Shown here: positions 15,998 through 24,695 of the stretch, in pieces | Layout of the letters: each line of letters starts with the position of its first letter | Numbering within the stretch: the first letter of the stretch is position 1 | From: Savagea serpentis | GTDB taxonomy: Bacteria; Bacillota; Bacilli; Bacillales_A; Planococcaceae | Assembly (NCBI RefSeq): GCF_015351395.1 | Contig: NZ_JADKPV010000002.1 | Coordinates: forward strand, 186,001 to 250,000 | Reading direction: 5' to 3' | DNA length: 64,000 nucleotides | Program-made: the position numbers and the translations under genes | Notes under the pieces: model-generated | The model's input: the letters and a program-made list of their open reading frames with translations, nothing else | Told to the model about the DNA's origin: nothing | Database searches by the model: none

Positions 15998-17482
15998 ATG
16001 TACATGCCACAGTTAATTGGAAAACATGCGAAAGAACAACCGACATATCCAGCAACTTGGTGCGATGAAAGAGAGTGGGATTACGCTTCATTTTATACAA
16101 GAATGGAAAGAGTCGGCGCTTATTTTCAACAAAAGGGATATAAAAAAGGGGACATTATCGCTTTATATGCGTTAAATTCAGACTTTTTCTTAGCGACATA
16201 TTACGGTTTACAGCTCGCAGGATTTACAGTTATGCCGATTAATACGAAGTTAGCTGCTCCAGAAGTACAGTACATTTTTGACCATTCAGAAGCAGTTGCA
16301 CTCATTTGTGATGACAAAATTAAAGAGACAATTGCCTCATTACCGAACGAATTTCGCGATACGTTGTACATCGGTGGAAGCGATGAGCTCGGTCGCGTGA
16401 TGGAAGATGAGTCGTTGAAGCTCGAACCTGTTGAACTACAAGGAGACGATGTAGCAGTCGTCATGTATACGTCAGGAACGACAGGGAAACCGAAAGGCGT
16501 CATGTTGACGAATCAAAACATTTTATCCGTCTCTGAAATTTGGGCAGAAGCGATGGATATCGTAAAAGAAGACCGTTTATTAATTTCAACGCCACTCTTC
16601 CACTGTGCAGCGAGTCACGTATTCGTCGCACCTGTCATTTATAAAGGGGGAACGACGATTGTAGAAGAAGGTTTTTCAAAAACGTCGACAATCGATTTAT
16701 TACAACGTACGGAACCGACCATCTTCTTCGGTGTGCCGGCGATGTATACGATTATTTTAAATATGCCAAATATCGAAAAACTCGATTTATCGACATTGCG
16801 TCTTTTCGCATATGGTGCAGCACCGATGCCGTATGAAGTGTTAAAGCAATTGAAAAAAGCTTTCCCGAACGTACGCGTTCAAAATATGTACGGCCAGACG
16901 GAAAACTCACCCGCTGCCACAACGTTAAAAGACGAGTACGCGCTCGATAAAATCGGTTCCGTTGGACAAGCTTTACCACAGACAGAGGTGCGTGTCGTCG
17001 GTGAACATGGTGAGTCATTACCGCCAGGACTCGTCGGAGAAATTGTCGTACGAGGCCCGCAAATTATGAAAGGGTATTTGCGCAATGAGCGTGAGACACA
17101 TATGGCAATTCGAGACGGGTGGCTCTATTCGGGGGATTTAGGGCGATTTGATGAAGAGGGCTTCCTTTATATCGTCGATCGGAAAAAAGACATGTTAATT
17201 CGTGGGGGCGAAAATGTCTATCCGATTGAAGTAGAAGAAGTGCTCTATCAAATTCCAGAAGTGTTGGAAGCGGCAGTAGTGGGCGTGCCACATCCCGTAT
17301 ACGGAGAAGTGCCGAAAGCGTTCGTCGTATTGAAAGAAGGCAAACAATCGACAGAAGAAGCAATTTTAAATTATTGCGGTGAACAACTCGCCAAATATAA
17401 AATTCCAGCAGAAGTCGAATTTATGGAGGAATTACCACGTAATGCTTCAGGTAAAGTGTTGAAACATACATTGAGAAGCTAA
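15998..17482 (+). CDS. acyl-CoA synthetase (AMP-forming)
   Basis: A 494-aa class I adenylate-forming ligase that activates a carboxylic acid to its CoA thioester via acyl-AMP. Signatures are MYTSGTTGKPKGVML (P-loop), YGQTENSP, SGDLGRFDEEGFLYIVDRKKD, IRGGENVYPIEVEE and PRNASGKVLKHTLR with the catalytic lysine near the C-terminus. It resembles the LcfA/LcfB/YhfL group. ATG 15998 is chosen because AAGGGGGA lies 7 nt upstream; earlier in-frame ATGs (15974, 15992) are badly spaced. Chain-length preference cannot be read. It lies 32 nt after the dehydrogenase gene. Confidence 0.9.
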   Translation: MYMPQLIGKHAKEQPTYPATWCDEREWDYASFYTRMERVGAYFQQKGYKKGDIIALYALNSDFFLATYYGLQLAGFTVMPINTKLAAPEVQYIFDHSEAVALICDDKIKETIASLPNEFRDTLYIGGSDELGRVMEDESLKLEPVELQGDDVAVVMYTSGTTGKPKGVMLTNQNILSVSEIWAEAMDIVKEDRLLISTPLFHCAASHVFVAPVIYKGGTTIVEEGFSKTSTIDLLQRTEPTIFFGVPAMYTIILNMPNIEKLDLSTLRLFAYGAAPMPYEVLKQLKKAFPNVRVQNMYGQTENSPAATTLKDEYALDKIGSVGQALPQTEVRVVGEHGESLPPGLVGEIVVRGPQIMKGYLRNERETHMAIRDGWLYSGDLGRFDEEGFLYIVDRKKDMLIRGGENVYPIEVEEVLYQIPEVLEAAVVGVPHPVYGEVPKAFVVLKEGKQSTEEAILNYCGEQLAKYKIPAEVEFMEELPRNASGKVLKHTLRS

Positions 17483-17530
17483 CGTGTGCAATATTCAAAT
17501 ACAAAGGGACATTATAAAGGGGGACATGTG

Positions 17531-18658
17531 ATGAAAGGTTTTCGTTGGATTACGTTATTGCTCGCTAGTTTGCTCATGTTAGTAGCTTGTGGAGGAAAAA
17601 GTGAATCGGAGGGTTCTACAAGCGGTAATGGTGGCAAAGCTTTAAAACTTCGGGCTTCTTCTGGTGTGCCAGACAAGCATTTCTGGCATCGTGGTATGTT
17701 TGAACCGTTAACGACAACTGTTTCAGAAGAGACAGATGGACAAGTTCAATTTGAAGTATTTACAGCAGGAGAGCTCGTCGGCTTGGGCAATGAGATGGAT
17801 GCATTAACTTCTGGATCGATTGATGTCGCATTAACATTAATGCCACCATATGATCCACAGCGCTTCCCATATTCAGAAGTCGTGATGTTACCACTTCTTG
17901 AATCTGATGCAATTATTGCAGCGGAAGCGATGGGAAAGTTAATGAAAAGTGATCAAGAAATTAAAGATGGGAAGACGTATTACGAATTAGAATACACGGA
18001 TAAAGGGCTCGTCGCTTTTTCGACGCCTGTTACAGAACCATATTTATTTTCAACAACGAAACATAAATTCGATAATGTCGGAGAATTTAATAAAGCAATT
18101 CGAGTACGTACCGCATCACGTGTGCACGAAATGCTTGCAAAAGAGTTAGGGATTACAGGACAATCGATGCCGATTACCGATGCTTATGATGCTTTAAGTC
18201 GAAATGCCTTGGATGGCATCATTTACAACTCGCCTGATTGGATTGCCTTCGGTTTGGATGAGTTAATCAAATATTCGATTACAGGTGTAAACTTCGGGCA
18301 TTTTGCTGGAGCAACAGCGATGAAAGAATCGACGTGGAATAAGATGACAGAAGAACAACAAAACATATTCACAGAAAAAGCAGATGAATATTTAATGACA
18401 GGATCACAATTGACAAATAGTGAAACAGAAGAAAATATTGCAGCGAATGAGGCAAAAGGTGGCGAAATGTTACCATTCGACCAACTGAACCCAGAAGTAC
18501 AAAAACATTTAGAAACAGCAATTGTCAACGTGTGGAAAGTGTGGATTGATGATTTAGAATCACAAGGTCATGCTGGAAAAGAAATCGCTCTATTGTGGAG
18601 AGATTTACTCGTTGAAGCGGGGGCGCAATTGCCGACAGAAATTTTAGAGTTAAAGTAA
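17531..18658 (+). CDS. dctP: TRAP transporter substrate-binding lipoprotein (DctP family)
   Basis: A 375-aa exported lipoprotein that captures a carboxylate for the TRAP permease. The signal peptide ends in the lipobox LVAC (Cys 20), followed by a Gly/Ser linker. The DctP fold shows AGELVGLGNEMDALTSGSIDVAL, the IRVRTASRVHEML strand with the conserved carboxylate-binding Arg, and the long C-terminal helices of the family. ATG 17531 is used because AAAGGGGG lies 7 nt upstream; GTG 17528 is possible. Symbol by family only. The ligand is unknown; the neighbouring CoA ligase suggests a monocarboxylate. Confidence 0.88.
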   Translation: MKGFRWITLLLASLLMLVACGGKSESEGSTSGNGGKALKLRASSGVPDKHFWHRGMFEPLTTTVSEETDGQVQFEVFTAGELVGLGNEMDALTSGSIDVALTLMPPYDPQRFPYSEVVMLPLLESDAIIAAEAMGKLMKSDQEIKDGKTYYELEYTDKGLVAFSTPVTEPYLFSTTKHKFDNVGEFNKAIRVRTASRVHEMLAKELGITGQSMPITDAYDALSRNALDGIIYNSPDWIAFGLDELIKYSITGVNFGHFAGATAMKESTWNKMTEEQQNIFTEKADEYLMTGSQLTNSETEENIAANEAKGGEMLPFDQLNPEVQKHLETAIVNVWKVWIDDLESQGHAGKEIALLWRDLLVEAGAQLPTEILELK

Positions 18659-18685
18659 AATGGAGCGTTTACGCTCCATTTTTTC
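18659..18685 (+). terminator. terminator-like hairpin between dctP and dctM
   Basis: AATGGAGCG (18659-18667) with CGCTCCATT (18672-18680), followed by TTTTCT. It lies inside the operon directly after the binding-protein gene and would lower expression of the permease relative to the binding protein. Confidence 0.8.
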
Positions 18686-18718
18686 TAAAAAAGTTTCTAT
18701 AATAGGGGTGTGGGACAG

Positions 18719-20026
18719 ATGGAAAATGTGATTATTATCGTCTCTTTAATTATTTTCTTGTACTTTCTCGTCATGGGTCAATACATTAGTTCTGCGATGT
18801 TGTTCGTTGGCATTATCGGTATTTTTTGGCTCGGCGGTATAGATTTATTAAATGGCTTCTTACGCAGTGAAGCTTTCACAAGAACTGCGAGTTATTCTTT
18901 AACGACGATCCCACTCTATATTTTAATGGCGCAATTCATTATGCAAGCAGGAATCGTAAAAGACTTGTATAGTTTAATGTATACGCTTTCAAGGGGGAAG
19001 CCGGGTGCTCTTGGGATTATGACGATTTTATTAGGAGGCTTACTTGGTGGTGTTTCTGGTTCAGGAACTGCTACATCTGCCGCACTCGGTCAAATCGCAG
19101 TACCTGAATTAAAAAAGCGTGGATATCCGGATCACTTAGCAGGAACAATTGCGGCCTCAGCAGGCTCTCTATCTGCAATTATTCCGCCGAGTGTCGTTTT
19201 AATCTTATACGGTGTCGTCGCGCAAATTTCAATCGGAAAGTTATTCACTGCAGCTTTAATTCCAGGGATTTTATTAATGGTAAGTTTCTCTATTATGACG
19301 TTGATTTACTTACATTTAAATCGTCATGAAATGAAAGAAGTATCAAAAGAATTTGTGCCAGATCATGTGCCTGTTTCTCGTTATTTAATCGTGACGATTT
19401 TAGGTTCAGCGATGGGGATTTCGATTTTCGGTGGAATTTACACAGGTGTATTCTCACCGACAGAAGCTGGAGCCGTCGGCGCATTTATCGCATTGTTAAT
19501 TGCATTATTGCTGAAAAAAGTGAATTTGGAATTTATTAAATCATCATTAGTCGAAACGACGAAAATTACAGTGATGGCAATGTTCATCGTCATTGGTGCT
19601 TCACTTTTTGGACGCTTTATTTCATTGTCACTCGTTCCTCGAAAAATTATTGATTTACTAGGACCATTACTCGATACACCGACACTCGTTATTTTAATTA
19701 TTATGATTTTCTATTTCTTCTTATTTATGTTCATCGAAGGAGTAGCGGTTATTTTAATGACAGTGCCAATCATTACACCTATTCTCGATACGATTCATGC
19801 AGATCCGTTATGGTTTGGGATTATGTTGACCGTCGTTTGTACGATTGGCATGATTACACCACCGGTCGGTATTAGTGTCTATGCAGTAGGAAGTGTATCG
19901 AATATTTCAATTGAATCATTGTTCCGTACTTCAACCGTCTTTGCACTCGGTGCTTCGGTTGTTGTGATCGGGCTATTGATTATTTATCCCGAACTTGTAA
20001 CGTGGCTTCCTAATCAAATGAAGTAG
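18719..20026 (+). CDS. dctM: TRAP transporter large permease (DctM family)
   Basis: A 435-aa integral membrane protein with about twelve hydrophobic segments, the Na+-driven translocation subunit of TRAP transporters. LLGGVSGSGTATSAALGQI and AGSLSAIIPPSVVLILYG are the family's ion/substrate hairpin motifs, GVFSPTEAGAVGAFIALL follows, and IGMITPPVGISVYAVGSVS forms the second hairpin. ATG 18719 lies 8 nt after AGGGGTG, the GTG of which is the longest-ORF start. It is separated from dctP by a terminator-like hairpin but there is no clear new promoter. Confidence 0.9.
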   Translation: MENVIIIVSLIIFLYFLVMGQYISSAMLFVGIIGIFWLGGIDLLNGFLRSEAFTRTASYSLTTIPLYILMAQFIMQAGIVKDLYSLMYTLSRGKPGALGIMTILLGGLLGGVSGSGTATSAALGQIAVPELKKRGYPDHLAGTIAASAGSLSAIIPPSVVLILYGVVAQISIGKLFTAALIPGILLMVSFSIMTLIYLHLNRHEMKEVSKEFVPDHVPVSRYLIVTILGSAMGISIFGGIYTGVFSPTEAGAVGAFIALLIALLLKKVNLEFIKSSLVETTKITVMAMFIVIGASLFGRFISLSLVPRKIIDLLGPLLDTPTLVILIIMIFYFFLFMFIEGVAVILMTVPIITPILDTIHADPLWFGIMLTVVCTIGMITPPVGISVYAVGSVSNISIESLFRTSTVFALGASVVVIGLLIIYPELVTWLPNQMK

Positions 20027-20034
20027 AGGTGAAT

Positions 20035-20541
20035 ATGATGAAAACGATTATAAAAGTGAATGACTTTTTTCGAACATTTGGCGTTTACATTAGTGGGCTA
20101 GCGATTTTTGCGATGATGTGGATTATCGTGATCGATGTATTGATGAGAAATATATTTAATAAGCCGCTTGTCGGCACGTATGAAATTGTTCAATATTATT
20201 TAATGCCTTTAGCGATTTTCCCGGCGCTCGCTTTCGCTTATTGGTCGGGAGTCTTGCCGAGATTATCGGAATTGATTTCCAAATTGCCAGAAGGCGTTCA
20301 ACGTTTTCATCGCTGGCTCATTTTACTAGTCGAACTATTAGTTTTTACGTTAATGACCTATTATGGATTTTTATTTGCTTTATCCGGTTTACAAGAAAGT
20401 ATGGCGATTCCTGTAGGAGGAAAATTACTCCTCGTTTGGCCCGTATATTTTTTAGTACCGATTGGATTTTTCTTCGTATTAGTTGAAGTGATTTTTAGAT
20501 TGATGAAACAATCAAGTGCAAAAGGAGAGGTTAATGTATGA
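20035..20541 (+). CDS. dctQ: TRAP transporter small permease (DctQ family)
   Basis: A 168-aa protein with four transmembrane segments, the small TRAP permease subunit. The conserved WIIVIDVLMRNIFNKPLVGTYEIVQYYL follows segment one, and FALSGLQESMAIPVG precedes the last two. Here dctQ lies after dctM, whereas the common order is P-Q-M. ATG 20035 or 20038 can serve, since AGAGGTGA precedes both. Its last codons overlap the thiolase start by 4 nt (ATGA), so transport and catabolic genes are translationally coupled. Confidence 0.88.
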   Translation: MMKTIIKVNDFFRTFGVYISGLAIFAMMWIIVIDVLMRNIFNKPLVGTYEIVQYYLMPLAIFPALAFAYWSGVLPRLSELISKLPEGVQRFHRWLILLVELLVFTLMTYYGFLFALSGLQESMAIPVGGKLLLVWPVYFLVPIGFFFVLVEVIFRLMKQSSAKGEVNV

Positions 20542-21719
20542 AAAATGTATATATTGTCGCAGGTGCTCGTACTGCATTTACGAATTTCGGTGGATCGTTT
20601 GCGAATGTGTCAGCGGACGCTCTAGGAACAGCCACTGCGGTAGAAGCGATGAAGCGTGCGAACGTTCAACCAGAGCAAATTGATCACGTTATTTATGGTG
20701 GTGTCATCCACACGGGAGTGAACGCATCTTATTTAGCGCGTCATATCGCTTTACACGCTGGAGTTCCTGTCGAAGTACCCGCATTGACAGTGAATCGTCT
20801 TTGCGGTTCAGGCATGCAGTCGGTCGTATCAGGAGCTCATATGATTATGCTCGGTGAAGCGGACATCGTATTAGCAGGAGGAGCAGAAAATATGTCGCAA
20901 GCGCCGTACTCGAATTTTGAACAACGCTTTGGCGGTTCGAAAATGGGCAACTTGCAATTTGAAGATATGCTCCAGGCGACATTGACGGATCAATATACAG
21001 GAAGCGGCATGGGCATGACAGCGGAGAAGTTAGCCGATCAGTACGATATTTCGCGTGCAGAACAAGATGAATTTGCAGTCTTGTCGAATGAACGTGCAGC
21101 GAAAGCGCGTGAAGCTGGCATTTACGCGGAAGAAATCGTGCCAGTCGAAGTGAAAAAACGTCGCGATACAGTCGTCGTTTCAGAAGACGAACATATTAAA
21201 CCAGAAGCGACAGTAGAAGGGCTGGCGAAATTGCGTCCAGCTTTCAAAAAAGACGGTTCTGTCACAGCGGGCAACGCATCAGGAATCAATGACGGGGCAG
21301 CTTCACTCATTATCGCAAGCGAAGAAGCGGTACAGAAATACGGTTTAAAACCGATCGCTCGCATCGTTTCATCCGGTACCGTTGGAGTCGATCCAACAAT
21401 TATGGGAATCGGTCCCGTACCTGCAATTCGTCAAGCGTTAGAGCGTGCACAGTTGACGATTGAAGATATGGATCGCGTTGAAATTAACGAAGCGTTCGCT
21501 TCTCAATATTTAGCGGTAGAAAAAGAGCTCGGATTAGACCGAGAAAAAACGAATGTTCACGGTGGAGCGATCGCGCTTGGTCACCCGGTTGGCGCGAGTG
21601 GAGCCCGTATTTTATTGAGTGCTGCGATGGAATTACAACGTGAAAATTTACAATATGCTGTCGCAAGTTTATGTATCGGTGGCGGACAAGGCATCGCGGT
21701 CGTCATCGAGAAAGTGTAA
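20538..21719 (+). CDS. acetyl-CoA acyltransferase (thiolase)
   Basis: A 393-aa thiolase that cleaves 3-ketoacyl-CoA with CoA, or condenses two acetyl-CoA. Active-site Cys 89 lies in NRLCGSGMQS, the His in GGAIALGHPVGASGARI and the second Cys in ASLCIGGGQG. NEAFASQYLAVEKEL is the conserved NEAF block. The protein is of normal length. Coupling to dctQ by ATGA overlap and position before a 3-hydroxyacyl-CoA dehydrogenase favour a degradative role. It belongs to the MmgA/ThlA/FadA family; the exact subtype is unresolved. Confidence 0.92.
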   Translation: MKNVYIVAGARTAFTNFGGSFANVSADALGTATAVEAMKRANVQPEQIDHVIYGGVIHTGVNASYLARHIALHAGVPVEVPALTVNRLCGSGMQSVVSGAHMIMLGEADIVLAGGAENMSQAPYSNFEQRFGGSKMGNLQFEDMLQATLTDQYTGSGMGMTAEKLADQYDISRAEQDEFAVLSNERAAKAREAGIYAEEIVPVEVKKRRDTVVVSEDEHIKPEATVEGLAKLRPAFKKDGSVTAGNASGINDGAASLIIASEEAVQKYGLKPIARIVSSGTVGVDPTIMGIGPVPAIRQALERAQLTIEDMDRVEINEAFASQYLAVEKELGLDREKTNVHGGAIALGHPVGASGARILLSAAMELQRENLQYAVASLCIGGGQGIAVVIEKV

Positions 21720-21731
21720 GGAGGAACGAAA

Positions 21732-22568
21732 ATGAAAGTAGCTGTTATCGGCTCAGGTATTATGGGCAATGGAATCGCACAAGTGATGGCGATGTCAGGA
21801 TATGAAACAGTGCTCGTCGACGTCCAACAAGAAGCGCTCGATCGCGCTAAAACGACGATGGAAAAAAATATCGGTCGTGTTGTTGATAAGCAAGGACTGG
21901 AGACGACTGTAGAAGAGGTGATGCAACGTGTGCAATTGACGACAGACATTCAACATGTTTCGAACGCAGAAGTCGTTGTGGAAGCGATTGTAGAAAAGAT
22001 GGAAGCCAAAAAAGCACTGCTGCAACAATTAGATGAAGTGTGCGAACCGAAAACCATTTTCGCATCGAACACGTCAAGTTTATCAGTGACAGAAATGGGC
22101 GCAGCGACGAAACGTCCAGATAAAGTAGCGGGCATGCATTTCTTCAACCCTGTTCCTGTCATGGAGCTCGTTGAATTAGTGAAAGGTGCTGACACGTCGG
22201 ATGAGACAATGGCCGTTCTACAACGTTTAACGGAAGCGATGAATAAGCAAAGCATACTCGTTAATGACGCGCCACTGTTCGTCGTCAATCGTATTTTAAT
22301 TCCGATGTTGAGCGAAGCGATGTTCGTGTATGAAGAAGGAATCGCTTCTGCGGAAGATATCGATCAAGGGATGAAGCTCGGAACGAATCAACCGATTGGA
22401 CCGCTTCGCTTGGCCGATATGATTGGTTTGGACACGCTATTAGCGGTTCAACAATCATTATTAGACGAAACGGGCGACTCGAAATACCGCATTCCTTTTA
22501 TCTTAAAAAAACTCGTCCGAGCAGGCCACTATGGACGTAAAACAGGCCGTGGGTTTTATCAATATTAA
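21732..22568 (+). CDS. 3-hydroxyacyl-CoA (3-hydroxybutyryl-CoA) dehydrogenase
   Basis: A 278-aa NAD-dependent enzyme that oxidises (S)-3-hydroxyacyl-CoA to 3-ketoacyl-CoA. The Rossmann motif is VIGSGIMGNGIAQ at the N-terminus. SNTSSLSVTEM and GMHFFNPVPVMELVEL (catalytic His) follow, and the C-terminal dimerisation domain has VNRILIPMLSEAM and GRGFYQY. The length equals the short-chain MmgB/Hbd type. GGAGG lies 8 nt upstream and the thiolase ends 12 nt earlier. No enoyl-CoA hydratase gene is present in the cluster. Confidence 0.93.
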   Translation: MKVAVIGSGIMGNGIAQVMAMSGYETVLVDVQQEALDRAKTTMEKNIGRVVDKQGLETTVEEVMQRVQLTTDIQHVSNAEVVVEAIVEKMEAKKALLQQLDEVCEPKTIFASNTSSLSVTEMGAATKRPDKVAGMHFFNPVPVMELVELVKGADTSDETMAVLQRLTEAMNKQSILVNDAPLFVVNRILIPMLSEAMFVYEEGIASAEDIDQGMKLGTNQPIGPLRLADMIGLDTLLAVQQSLLDETGDSKYRIPFILKKLVRAGHYGRKTGRGFYQY

Positions 22569-22653
22569 ATCGTTTGTCATATACGCATTCTTATTTAAAA
22601 TCTGCTTTCCCCAAATGACGATTTTATAAGAATTACCCCAATCTATACGAATA

Positions 22654-22692
22654 GGCTGAGGCGCGGGTAACCTAACCGCACTTCGGTCTTTT
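22654..22692 (+). terminator. GC-rich terminator after the fatty-acid operon
   Basis: A stem with several G-U pairs, 22654-22668 with 22674-22688, is followed by a run of T. It separates the operon from the TetR gene. Confidence 0.6.
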
Positions 22693-22759
22693 TCTCATCG
22701 AGTCGTCTATAAATTATGCTATAATGCATGAGATAAACAACAGAAGGAGAGGAGTTCAT

Positions 22760-23347
22760 GTGACCGTAACGAATCAAAAAGTTCGACGTAAAAAAGATCA
22801 AATTTTAATGTCAGCGATTAAAATCGTCAATGAACGTGGCCATGAAGGTGCGACGATGGAAGAAATCGCAGCGGAGCTTCAAATGACAAAAGGCTCGCTC
22901 TATTATTATTTTAAAAATAAAAATGATTTACTTTACCAATGCCATCATCTCGTCCTTTCACGAGCGATTGCTGAGCATGAAGATCACTTACTTGAAAACT
23001 TATCACCAGAACAATTGTTGCGGAAAATGGTCAGTACCCATATTAGTTTTGCGATTAATGAACGTGAGATTTTCAGCATGATGATTGACCCAAAACGCAC
23101 TTTTGATGACGGACAGTTAGAGTCGGTTTTACTGCTTCGAAAAAAATATGCAGCCCTCTTTGATGAAGTCATTCGTCGAGGGATTGCTTCTCAACAATTT
23201 GAGCGTAGTGAAGTCGTGCTCGTGCGCATGTTCATATTAGGTGCGATGAACTGGGTACAGCAATGGTTCAATGAGGAAGGACGCTTCAATCAAGAACAAT
23301 TAATCGAAGAATATGCAGATTATGTTTTAAAATTATTGAAAAAATAA
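22760..23347 (+). CDS. TetR-family transcriptional regulator
   Basis: A 195-aa repressor. The N-terminal TetR helix-turn-helix is GHEGATMEEIAAELQMTKGSLYYYFKNKNDLLYQCHH. The C-terminal ligand domain ends with an EEYADYVLKLLKK helix. GTG 22760 is chosen because AGAAGGAGAGGAG lies upstream; the earlier ATG (22724) overlaps the TATAAT -10 box at 22720-22725. It sits directly behind the acyl-CoA/TRAP operon and probably represses it, with an acyl-CoA as the likely inducer in the manner of FadR/PsrA-type TetR proteins. That role is inference from position. Confidence 0.85.
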   Translation: MTVTNQKVRRKKDQILMSAIKIVNERGHEGATMEEIAAELQMTKGSLYYYFKNKNDLLYQCHHLVLSRAIAEHEDHLLENLSPEQLLRKMVSTHISFAINEREIFSMMIDPKRTFDDGQLESVLLLRKKYAALFDEVIRRGIASQQFERSEVVLVRMFILGAMNWVQQWFNEEGRFNQEQLIEEYADYVLKLLKK

Positions 23348-23391
23348 AAACGAAGCCATCTCCATAAAGTAAAGGAGGAGGCTTCGTTTTT
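23346..23391 (+). terminator. bidirectional terminator between convergent genes
   Basis: 12-bp outer stem (23346-23357 with 23380-23391) with an inner CTCC/GGAG helix; A and T runs on both sides. Confidence 0.85.
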
Positions 23392-24539
23392 TAAAATTGA
23401 AGTTTTTTTCGAGTCATCAGAACGAGAATGAATGCAGGAACAGAACAAATCATCATACTCGCAAATGCATAAGACGGTTGAAGATCATATAAAAATCCGG
23501 CTGGGAACGTTAAAATGGCGATGCTTAAACTCATCGCAAAGGCTGCATAAAAACCTTGAGCAGGCGCAATTAACGAAGCGTCTAAGTGTTTCGAAATATA
23601 TTGAATGAATGCGTAATGCGCAAATCCAAAAGAGAGGGCGTGGAGTCCTTGTGAGAGGATAAAGATAGGTGCTGTTGGGAAAAGAAAAATAAGCAACCAA
23701 CGTAAAGATGACCCCGCACTCGCGATAATATACAAAGTTGAAATTTTAACGTTCGCAAAATAGCGATCGGCTTGTGTAAAGAAAATAATTTCAAATAAGA
23801 CCGCAATATTTAAGATGAGTCCGATGTAGACCCCATTCACTTGTAAATCATTTAAATAAATGAAACCGTAGTTGTAGTAAGCGGTATGTGCGCCTTGCAA
23901 TAAGACAGCTAAAATGGCAATGACGATAAATGTTTTCGATTGGAACAACTGTTTTAAAGAAGTCCTTTTATGTGGTTGAGACGTATCGAAAGAGGTAAGG
24001 GCGATAGGCGCTCGTTGAAAGAAATAGAAAACTAAAATGCCGAGTCCTGCAATCATTCCGTATAGAATGACTCCTTCTCCCCAAAATCCAATGAATGCGC
24101 CGATGATGAAAACAGATACCGTATAACCGATTGATCCGTACGAGCGACTTTTTCCGTAATGAATGTGTTCGCGTTGCATCAACACGGTCGCACTGCTTTC
24201 AATCGCAGGTAATAAAGTTGGGTAAAACATGCTAAATAAAGCTGTAATGATGAGTAAAGCTGTGAAAGAGGAGGCGGGAATGTATAAAATGAGTGCGATA
24301 ATTGATGCAATTCCCATCCATCGAATCACGGAAACAAGAGGTGCCTTTCGCGTCATCATTGGGAAAAATAAAAAAGTAGAGAACGAACGTAAAATCATTC
24401 CAACGCCCATGACAATACTCGCAGCGGTTACGGTTAAGCCTTTGTCAGTCGTTAACCAGCCCGTCCAAAAAGGAAGGAAAATCCCCCACGTAATAAAGAA
24501 GAAAAAGAATCCAAATGATAACCAACGCTGGCTATTCAA
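23391..24539 (-). CDS. major facilitator superfamily transporter
   Basis: A 382-aa protein with about twelve transmembrane helices, of the MFS_1-like group that includes nucleoside/lactose permease-type transporters. The N-terminus LNSQRWLSFGFFFFFITWGIFLPFW is typical of this group. A short cytoplasmic loop after helix six is rich in charged residues (QPHKRTSLKQLF). TTG 24539 is selected because AAAGGGTGA lies just upstream; the longer frame to 24620 would include the ribosome binding site. Substrate unknown. It ends in the terminator shared with the TetR gene. Confidence 0.75.
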   Translation of the reverse strand: MNSQRWLSFGFFFFFITWGIFLPFWTGWLTTDKGLTVTAASIVMGVGMILRSFSTFLFFPMMTRKAPLVSVIRWMGIASIIALILYIPASSFTALLIITALFSMFYPTLLPAIESSATVLMQREHIHYGKSRSYGSIGYTVSVFIIGAFIGFWGEGVILYGMIAGLGILVFYFFQRAPIALTSFDTSQPHKRTSLKQLFQSKTFIVIAILAVLLQGAHTAYYNYGFIYLNDLQVNGVYIGLILNIAVLFEIIFFTQADRYFANVKISTLYIIASAGSSLRWLLIFLFPTAPIFILSQGLHALSFGFAHYAFIQYISKHLDASLIAPAQGFYAAFAMSLSIAILTFPAGFLYDLQPSYAFASMMICSVPAFILVLMTRKKLQF

Positions 24540-24695
24540 AAGCGTCACCCTTTCATAAAAATTAATTTTAGTATAACGGAAAAGAGCGTATTTAGATACA
24601 ATAGTTCGGCTAAATAGCACAAATAGGAAAAAAGCATGTTAAAATAAAAAGAATCTCAATGAACGAAAATAATTTAGAGAAAGTGAGTCGACACA

